Positions 1-5,214 of a DNA stretch of 5,214 nucleotides are shown here, one piece after another; position 1 is the stretch's first letter, and each line of letters starts with the position of its first letter. A program made the translations under genes and the position numbers. This stretch comes from Anaerolineaceae bacterium (GTDB taxonomy: Bacteria > Chloroflexota > Anaerolineae > Anaerolineales > Anaerolineaceae). A model generated the notes under the pieces. That model saw only the letters and a program-made list of their open reading frames with translations, was not told the DNA's origin and searched no databases. The DNA is taken from the NCBI GenBank assembly GCA_014860845.1, contig JACZIY010000110.1, positions 1 to 5,214 of the forward strand. Direction: 5' to 3'.

Positions 1-2190
1 GTTGACGCAGAAGCGAAAGTGACTGGTGAAGCGTTATATCCTGGTGATATTAACTTTGATAACCAGCTTTACATGAAAACTTTATTTTCAGAGAAGCCCC
101 ATGCGGTTATTAAAAGAATTGATGTTACTGAAGCTGAAAAATTGCCAGGTGTCGTCCTAGTATTAACTGCAAAGGATGTCCCGAATAATGAATATGGGCT
201 GATCATGCCTGATCAACCAGTTCTTTGTGGTTCAGGATCAAATAATCCAAATGCGGACCGGACAAGGTGTGTCTCAGATCAGATTGCCCTTGTAATTGCT
301 GAATCTGAAAATATTGCTTCAATCGCTCTCAGTAAAATTAATGTTGAATTTGAAGAATTGCCAATAATAAATAATCCTGATGAAGCATTACAAGAAGATG
401 CAATACGAATTCATCAAGAACGGGATGATAATGTACTATTGCATTACAAAGTTCGTGATGGGGATATTGAACGTGGATTTATGAATTCAGAAATAATTGT
501 TGAAGGTATTTATCAGACCCCTATGCAGGAGCATGCATATCTTCAACCTGAAGCCGGTGTGAGTTACATTGATGAGAACGATAGAATTACCGTAATCGTG
601 GGAGGTCAATGGGTACATGAAGATCAGGAGCAAATTGCGCATTCATTAAATATCCCATTGGAAAAAGTACGGATAATATATCCTGCAATTGGTGGAGCAT
701 TTGGTGGGCGTGAAGACATGTCAGTCCAGATCACACTTGCTCTAGCGACATTCAAGCTATCAGAAAAAGGTATCCATCGACCTGTTAAAACAATTTGGTC
801 GCGTGAAGAATCAATCATTGGACATCATAAAAGACATGCTTACAAGATTTTTTCTAAATGGGGAGCAAACAAGGAAGGAAAAATCCTGGCAGCTGAGGTA
901 AAAATTGTTGCAGATGCAGGTGCTTATGCTTATACATCCACAAAAGTACAGGGTAATGCAACTTTGATGTGCACTGGTCCATATGAAATCCCCAATGTAA
1001 AAGTAGACTCATATACAGTCTATACAAATAATGTTCCTGGTGGAGCTTTTCGTGGATTTGGTGGACCGCAAGCTGCATTTTCAGCTGAGATGCAAATTAA
1101 TAAATTAGCAGAGAAATTGGATCTTGATCCAGTTGAAATTCGAATGCGTAACGTAATAAAAGACGGATCAAGATTACCTGTAAAGTCCCCTGTGCCTGCT
1201 GGCGTAAGTTTATCTGAAGTGATTGAGAGATGTGCTCTGGAAGCGGGTTGGAAAAAGATTGATGGTAATTGGAATCATCCAAACCTTAAAAACACTTCAA
1301 ACAGTGGAAAAATAAAAGGTCTTGGCTTTGCATGTGGATATAAAAATATTGGTTTTTCCTTTGGAGCTCCGGAAAACTGTTGGGCGACTATAGAACTGAA
1401 AGGCGGATCTGAAATTGAAAAGGTGATCTTATACCACGCTGGCGCTGAAGTTGGTCAAGGATCCCATACTGTTTTTTGTCAGATGGCTGCTGATGCTGTA
1501 GGAGTTGACATAGATAAAGTTGAATTAATAGCCTCTGATACAAGTACAACAGATAATTCTGGTAGCGTCTCAGCTTCACGGATGACTTTTATGGCTGGAA
1601 ATTCTATTTTTGGAGCTGGAAAAATAGCATTAGAAAAATGGAAAAATGAAGAGAGGCCAGCAATTGGAAGATATCAATATAAACCACCGAAAACAACCCC
1701 GTATGATAAAGATACAGGTGAATGTATACCAAATTTCTCCTATGGATATGTGGCAGAGGCTGTAGAGGCAGAGATCGATCTAGAAACTGGTGAAGTACAT
1801 TTAAATAAGGTTATTTGTGCTGATGATGTTGGCAAAGCTATTAACCCACAATTAGTTGTGGGACAAATAGAAGGCGCAATCGTTCAAGCTGCTGGATATG
1901 GGTTAATGGAGAATTTTATTCAGGAAAATGGTTATGTGAAAACAAGTCAATTATCTACGTATCTAATCCCTACGGTACTGGATATTCCTGACGAAATTGA
2001 ATCAATCATAATAGAACACCCCGATCCTATTGGACCGTGGGGCGCACGTGGTGTTGGTGAAATGCCGTATATTCCACTCGTCCCAGCGATTAGCTCGGCG
2101 ATTCATTCTGCAACCGGTGTATGGTTTGATCATTTTCCGATGACACCTGAGACTGTACTTCGTGGTTTGGGAAAGATTGATGATGAATAA
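1..2190 (+). CDS. Molybdenum hydroxylase catalytic subunit, xanthine dehydrogenase family (5' partial)
   Basis: This is the molybdopterin-binding large subunit of a xanthine-dehydrogenase-type hydroxylase, which hydroxylates (hetero)aromatic carbons with water as oxygen donor. The frame is open from base 1 and begins VDAEAKVTGEALY, a conserved family block, so the real start lies upstream and the GTG at 19 is not it. The 729 visible residues include MQEHAYL (Q176, expected to contact the Mo oxo ligand), GGAFGGRE (231-238), AFRGFGGPQ (349-357), GAEVGQG (481-487), a Ser-rich cofactor loop near 520-530, and GVGEMP with E687 as the expected catalytic base. All cofactor motifs look intact, so it should be active. 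An in-frame TGA is absent, so it is not a selenoprotein. The adjacent yqeB and yqeC genes suggest the selenium-dependent subclass. A FAD subunit is not visible, and the 2Fe-2S domain may lie upstream, fused or separate. Substrate is unknown: N319 replaces the xanthine-binding arginine. Family assignment is very sure; subclass is inferred from context. Confidence 0.95.
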   Translation, partial: VDAEAKVTGEALYPGDINFDNQLYMKTLFSEKPHAVIKRIDVTEAEKLPGVVLVLTAKDVPNNEYGLIMPDQPVLCGSGSNNPNADRTRCVSDQIALVIAESENIASIALSKINVEFEELPIINNPDEALQEDAIRIHQERDDNVLLHYKVRDGDIERGFMNSEIIVEGIYQTPMQEHAYLQPEAGVSYIDENDRITVIVGGQWVHEDQEQIAHSLNIPLEKVRIIYPAIGGAFGGREDMSVQITLALATFKLSEKGIHRPVKTIWSREESIIGHHKRHAYKIFSKWGANKEGKILAAEVKIVADAGAYAYTSTKVQGNATLMCTGPYEIPNVKVDSYTVYTNNVPGGAFRGFGGPQAAFSAEMQINKLAEKLDLDPVEIRMRNVIKDGSRLPVKSPVPAGVSLSEVIERCALEAGWKKIDGNWNHPNLKNTSNSGKIKGLGFACGYKNIGFSFGAPENCWATIELKGGSEIEKVILYHAGAEVGQGSHTVFCQMAADAVGVDIDKVELIASDTSTTDNSGSVSASRMTFMAGNSIFGAGKIALEKWKNEERPAIGRYQYKPPKTTPYDKDTGECIPNFSYGYVAEAVEAEIDLETGEVHLNKVICADDVGKAINPQLVVGQIEGAIVQAAGYGLMENFIQENGYVKTSQLSTYLIPTVLDIPDEIESIIIEHPDPIGPWGARGVGEMPYIPLVPAISSAIHSATGVWFDHFPMTPETVLRGLGKIDDE

Positions 2191-2209
2191 TTTGTAGAAC
2201 AAATTTTTT
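2189..2209 (+). terminator. AT-rich hairpin over the hydroxylase stop codon, possible weak terminator or attenuator
   Basis: AATTTGT (2189-2195) and ACAAATT (2199-2205) form a perfect 7-bp inverted repeat around the loop AGA. After one T-T mismatch the pairing can continue with A2187-T2207 and A2186-T2208. T-runs at 2204-2209 and 2213-2219 follow, broken by GATC. The layout resembles an intrinsic terminator, but the stem has only one G-C pair, so it would be a poor one. It may lower expression of the downstream maturation genes relative to the enzyme, or protect the 3' end of a processed hydroxylase mRNA. In DNA this AT-rich it could also be chance. Confidence 0.3.
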
Positions 2210-2222
2210 GATCTTTTTTATT

Positions 2223-2229
2223 GGTGAGG
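2223..2229 (+). promoter_or_regulatory. Ribosome binding site of yqeB, decides the start
   Basis: GGTGAGG, with core GAGG, ends 6 bases before the ATG at 2236. The same frame also has TTG (2221) and GTG (2224) as possible earlier starts, but those overlap this site. The ATG gives MNILIRGGG, the expected short N-terminus of the family before its glycine-rich loop. Confidence 0.65.
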
Positions 2230-2235
2230 TACAGT

Positions 2236-3027
2236 ATGAATATTCTAATACGCGGTGGTGGAGACCTCGGAAGTGGTGTAGCGTTTCGTCTTCATCGAGT
2301 AGGCTGGAATGTGGTAATAACTGAGATTGAAAACCCTCTCGTTTTACGTCGAACAGTATCGTTTGCTAACGCAATTTATGAGAATGTAGTTAATGTTGAA
2401 GGTATTAAAGCCAGGTATGTAAATGATGCTCGAGGTATTCCCAAATTAATTGATAAGCATGAAATTCCAGTTTTGATCTCTCCAGATAAATATTCTTTTT
2501 CAGAATATATGCCGGATGTTATTGTCGACGCGAGATTATTAAAGAAATTTGATGAATATCAGTTACGCACTAAACCGATGGTTATTGGTCTAGGTCCAGG
2601 ATTCAAGGTTGGAATGAATTGTCACGTTGTGATAGAAACGAAACGTGGACATTATCTGGGTCGAGCGCTTTGGAAGGGAGAAGCAATATCTGATACAGGA
2701 ATACCCGGAACAGTTTCTCAAAAAAGTAATGAGCGTGTTTTGCGTGCCCCTGCTAGTGGTTACATTCAATCGAATGCTAAACTTGGTACTTTTTATAAAA
2801 AAGGGGATTTGATTGGAAATGTTGCCAATAAACCAATTCTGGCATCTTTTGAAGGCTGTTTACGTGGTCTTATGCACGATGGAATCTATGTAGAAGAAGG
2901 AACAAAAATTGGCGATTTGGATCCACGCCTTGATAAGGATTTAATTAACTTCATCTCTGAAAAGTCTTTAGCGATTGCTGGCGGTGTCCTGGAAGCAATT
3001 CTAACGTATCAAAATACCACTAAATGA
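2236..3027 (+). CDS. yqeB: YqeB (EF2563 family), selenium-dependent molybdenum hydroxylase maturation protein
   Basis: The 263-residue product matches the usual length of the YqeB/EF2563 family, found beside molybdenum hydroxylases that need a labile selenium atom. Its biochemical step is not settled; a role in making or inserting the selenium-containing cofactor is inferred from genome co-occurrence. The N-terminus has a Rossmann-like glycine loop, IRGGGDLGSGVAFRL (residues 5-19), which may bind a nucleotide. Other family blocks are RRTVSFA, IGLGPGFKVG (117-126), CHVVIETKRGHYLGR (from 129) and DTGIPG. The C-terminal part, RAPASGYI (170-177) to KIGDLDPR (224-231), reads like two half-repeats of a biotinyl/lipoyl-type barrel, but without the modified lysine. 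The protein appears soluble, with no signal peptide or membrane segment. The ATG at 2236 is preferred over TTG at 2221 because of the ribosome binding site. It lies 45 bases after the hydroxylase stop and overlaps the next gene by 4 bases. Confidence 0.93.
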   Translation: MNILIRGGGDLGSGVAFRLHRVGWNVVITEIENPLVLRRTVSFANAIYENVVNVEGIKARYVNDARGIPKLIDKHEIPVLISPDKYSFSEYMPDVIVDARLLKKFDEYQLRTKPMVIGLGPGFKVGMNCHVVIETKRGHYLGRALWKGEAISDTGIPGTVSQKSNERVLRAPASGYIQSNAKLGTFYKKGDLIGNVANKPILASFEGCLRGLMHDGIYVEEGTKIGDLDPRLDKDLINFISEKSLAIAGGVLEAILTYQNTTK

Positions 3028-4346
3028 AAATTTCCTCTTTAAAATTATTTTCTTCGACAGATCAGGTTGCCTGGGTTGGGGCTGGAGGTAAAACCAGCCT
3101 GATGTTTGCTGTCGCCCATGAATTATTTTACGAAAAATGTGTTATTACAACCACGACCAAAATGTCTCGTTCAGAAATAGAATTAGCAGATCAAACCATT
3201 AAAATAGCAGATTTTAATGGTTTTGAGGCAGATCGTATAAATGACATCACATTAATTTATAGAGGATTAGCAGAAAATGACGAATCGAAAATTACCGGAT
3301 TCCAATCTGGCGAACTGGAGGTACTATCAGATATTCTTCACCATCAACAGATACCGTTACTCATTGAAGCAGATGGTTCGAAAAGGAAACCATGTAAATT
3401 TCCTGCAGATCATGAACATGAACCCAATATTCCGTCCTTTGTAAATAAAGTATGTGTTGTGATCGGATTATCTGCATTGGGTAAACCGTTAAATGAAGAA
3501 TTTTTTCACAGACCTGATAATATTGCGAAAGCACTCAATATTTCCCTTGGCGAGACAATTACAATTGATCATTTTTTTGAAATATTAACCCATCCTGATG
3601 GTGCTCTAAAAAACATCCCCGGGGAAGCTGAAAAAATTCTTTTTTTACATCAGGCAGATTGTTTATTAGAAAATAATGAAATAAATGAATTGGCATTACA
3701 ACTTAAAGGCTTCTATGAGCAGGTTCTTTTAAGTGAAATTTATAAGGATTCCCTTCAGATAAAAGCTCATTGGGGAAAAATTGGTTGTGTAATATTAGCT
3801 GCCGGTTCTGGTTCCAGGTTTGGTGGATCAAAACAGTTAGCTATATTTAAGAAAAAGACTTTTATTGAAAATGTTATAGAAACTGTGCTTAATGTTCATT
3901 TTCAAAATAGAATTGTTATTCTCGGCTCATATTTTGAAGAAATAGAACCCTTAATTAGTAAATATGAAATAACTATTTTAAACAATGTTAATTGGGAATT
4001 TGGCCAAGCATCCTCGGTGAAATTGGGCGTAAATTATTTATTAAAGGATTCTGTCGACGCAATCATTTTTTTACTAGTTGATCAACCTCAAATAACAGCG
4101 AGTATGATAAATGATGTTTTGAATTTATTTGCTTATCAAAAACACAATATTATTGTCCATAATTATGTAGGTCAAAATCGGCATCCAATCTTATTCTCGA
4201 ACACCACTTTTCAGGATCTATTAGGTATTGAGGGTGATAAAGGTGGTAGGCAATTGTTTGAAAAATTTTCTCCTTTTCAGATAATTTTGGAAGATGAATA
4301 CATGGCAATCGATATTGACACGATTGAAGATTTGAAGAAATTATAA
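3024..4346 (+). CDS. yqeC-mocA: YqeC-MocA fusion: selenium-hydroxylase accessory protein plus molybdenum cofactor cytidylyltransferase
   Basis: This 440-residue protein joins two maturation proteins that are separate genes in E. coli. Residues 1 to about 245 are YqeC: a P-loop GAGGKTS (19-25), TTTTKM (42-47), EADGSK (115-120), then GKPL and HRPD (162-165). YqeC is a presumed nucleotide-binding accessory factor of selenium-dependent molybdenum hydroxylases; its exact reaction is unproven. Residues about 250-440 are a MocA-type nucleotidyltransferase: LAAGSGSRFGGSKQL (258-272) for nucleotide binding, DQPQ (353-356) where MocA proteins carry their metal-binding Asp, RHP, GDKGGR and a C-terminal DIDTIEDL. 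MocA makes molybdopterin cytosine dinucleotide from Mo-molybdopterin and CTP. Both halves are full length with motifs intact, and no stop or frameshift separates them. A TAA lies directly before the ATG in this frame, fixing 3024 as the earliest start. The ATG shares ATGA with the yqeB stop and has no clear ribosome binding site, suggesting translational coupling. CTP rather than GTP use is inferred from similarity. Confidence 0.93.
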   Translation: MKISSLKLFSSTDQVAWVGAGGKTSLMFAVAHELFYEKCVITTTTKMSRSEIELADQTIKIADFNGFEADRINDITLIYRGLAENDESKITGFQSGELEVLSDILHHQQIPLLIEADGSKRKPCKFPADHEHEPNIPSFVNKVCVVIGLSALGKPLNEEFFHRPDNIAKALNISLGETITIDHFFEILTHPDGALKNIPGEAEKILFLHQADCLLENNEINELALQLKGFYEQVLLSEIYKDSLQIKAHWGKIGCVILAAGSGSRFGGSKQLAIFKKKTFIENVIETVLNVHFQNRIVILGSYFEEIEPLISKYEITILNNVNWEFGQASSVKLGVNYLLKDSVDAIIFLLVDQPQITASMINDVLNLFAYQKHNIIVHNYVGQNRHPILFSNTTFQDLLGIEGDKGGRQLFEKFSPFQIILEDEYMAIDIDTIEDLKKL

Positions 4347-4373
4347 TTTTTCCAAAAAAGCTGGGAACATTTT

Positions 4374-5214
4374 ATGTTTAAATGCTGGTTGTATTCCTTC
4401 GATAAAGAAAATATAGAAGAATATCCAATTCTAAAAAAAGACCTAACTGTGGATCAATTCGTTTTAACATTGACAGAAGGTGTTTATACTACACTTAGAA
4501 CTATTCAGAAAAATAAGATTTTTCAATGTTCTTTTCACTTGAATCGTTTAGTTGAGAGCTTTTCTCTTTCCGGAGACAAATTTCAATTTGATATCAATAA
4601 AATCCGTAAGCCATTGTACAAAATCATTAATGAATATCCAGCAGAAGAGATCCGAATCAGAATACATATTCCTTTGGAAGAGCCTAATAAAAGTTACCTC
4701 ATTCTTGAAGAACTTTCTACGCCTGGAGAATTAGCATACAAAAATGGTGTGAATGTCAATACAAACAATTTGATTCGAAAAAACCCAAAAGCAAAATTAA
4801 CGTCATTTACCCAAAAATCTGCAAAAATCAAACAATTCTGCAGAGAGAACAATCTGGAAGAATCAATAATTCTTAGTCTAGAACGAAATTTATTAGAAGG
4901 CTTATCTAGTAATTTTTTTGCTGTCCTTAATAATAATATATTTACTGCAGACCGCGAAGTATTAAGTGGGGCGACACGTGCCATCATACTCGATGAAGCT
5001 CAGAAAGCAACAATTGAAATCAAATTAGACCCCATAAATTATGATCAAATAGAAATTATAGAAGAAGCATTCATATCGAGCACAACCAGGGGTATATTAC
5101 CGGTGATTAGAATTGATGATATACAAATTGGAGATGGTAAACCAGGGAAAACTACAAGATATTTATTATCAAGACTTAATGAAAGAATGTTAAAAGAAGC
5201 AGAATATATTATTT
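4374..5214 (+). CDS. Class IV (fold type IV) PLP-dependent aminotransferase or lyase (3' partial)
   Basis: The frame stays open from ATG 4374 to the end of the window, giving 280 residues of a family that usually has about 280-310, so only a short C-terminus is missing. It resembles the group of branched-chain aminotransferase, D-amino-acid aminotransferase and aminodeoxychorismate lyase (PabC). Visible motifs are EGVYTTLRT (35-43), HLNRL with R58 as the expected PLP-phosphate arginine, K141 in PKAKLTSF as the likely Schiff-base lysine, EGLSSNFFAV (175-184), LSGATR (197-202), SSTTRGILPV (235-244) and IGDGKPGKTT (252-261). K141 and E175 are 34 residues apart, the spacing I recall for E. coli IlvE. 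The N-terminus before residue 35 is weakly conserved. The previous in-frame codons run back to TAA 4344, so 4374 is the only ATG start; GGGAA at 4363-4367 is a weak ribosome binding site. It follows yqeC-mocA by 27 bases without a terminator, so it is probably co-transcribed. Substrate cannot be told, and no link to molybdenum or selenium is known to me. Confidence 0.88.
   Translation, partial: MFKCWLYSFDKENIEEYPILKKDLTVDQFVLTLTEGVYTTLRTIQKNKIFQCSFHLNRLVESFSLSGDKFQFDINKIRKPLYKIINEYPAEEIRIRIHIPLEEPNKSYLILEELSTPGELAYKNGVNVNTNNLIRKNPKAKLTSFTQKSAKIKQFCRENNLEESIILSLERNLLEGLSSNFFAVLNNNIFTADREVLSGATRAIILDEAQKATIEIKLDPINYDQIEIIEEAFISSTTRGILPVIRIDDIQIGDGKPGKTTRYLLSRLNERMLKEAEYII

Noticed and set aside
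19..21. GTG as the start of the hydroxylase gene
   Set aside because: The six codons before it (VDAEAK) belong to the conserved N-terminal block of the family and the frame is open to base 1, so the gene starts outside the window.
624..1579. Four minus-strand open frames inside the hydroxylase gene (624-818, 854-1078, 1097-1282, 1388-1579)
   Set aside because: They lie antisense to a strongly conserved coding region, are only 61-74 residues long, and resemble no family I know. They are coding shadows.
2002..2202. Minus-strand open frame across the end of the hydroxylase gene
   Set aside because: It is antisense to the conserved GVGEMP region and has no recognisable product or ribosome binding site.
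2221..2235. TTG or GTG as the start of yqeB, adding five residues
   Set aside because: These bases form the ribosome binding site for ATG 2236, and the extra residues do not match the family N-terminus.
2523..4060. Shared GTCGACGC octamer near 2524 and 4052
   Set aside because: Both copies lie inside codons for Val-Asp-Ala or similar residues in unrelated proteins, with no shared flanks; this is chance.
4347..4364. Possible terminator from the T-run and A-run after yqeC-mocA
   Set aside because: TTTTT and AAAAA are separated by only two bases, too short for a hairpin loop, and no T-tract follows.
4552..4734. Plus-strand 60-residue open frame
   Set aside because: It is out of frame within the aminotransferase gene, whose own frame carries the conserved motifs.
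4694..4987. Minus-strand 97-residue open frame
   Set aside because: It is antisense to the aminotransferase region that holds K141 and E175, and its translation resembles no family I know.

Overview
The window is AT-rich bacterial DNA carrying four consecutive genes, all on the + strand and tightly packed. They look like one transcription unit that runs off both ends of the window. Three of them form a recognisable set: the catalytic subunit of a xanthine-dehydrogenase-family molybdenum hydroxylase (5' end missing), YqeB, and a fused YqeC-MocA protein. YqeB and YqeC are the marker proteins of selenium-dependent molybdenum hydroxylases. In these enzymes selenium is a labile ligand of the molybdenum centre, not a selenocysteine in the chain. 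MocA-type proteins transfer CMP to the molybdenum cofactor.

Layout: bases 1-2190 encode the hydroxylase. Bases 2191-2235 are a short gap with an AT-rich hairpin that overlaps the stop codon, followed by a ribosome binding site. Bases 2236-3027 encode YqeB. Bases 3024-4346 encode the YqeC-MocA fusion, which overlaps yqeB by ATGA and is probably translationally coupled to it. After 27 bases a fourth gene starts at 4374 and is still open at 5214. It encodes a class IV (fold type IV) PLP-dependent aminotransferase or lyase with no obvious link to molybdenum or selenium.

Proposed working scheme (family knowledge plus inference): YqeC and YqeB prepare or insert the selenium- and molybdenum-bearing cofactor, the MocA domain cytidylylates it, and the hydroxylase uses it to hydroxylate a heteroaromatic compound. 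Compared with bovine xanthine oxidase, as I remember its sequence, the catalytic glutamates and the two substrate-sandwiching phenylalanines are kept. The arginine that holds the second ring of xanthine is replaced by asparagine, so the substrate may not be xanthine.

The organism is probably an anaerobic bacterium, because selenium-dependent molybdenum hydroxylases are typical of anaerobes such as Clostridia and of some enterics and enterococci. Low-GC Firmicutes and AT-rich Chloroflexota would both fit, and the window cannot decide between them. I found no RNA genes, CRISPR arrays, mobile elements or long repeats. No wholly new system is evident; the most unusual features are the YqeC-MocA fusion and the altered substrate pocket.
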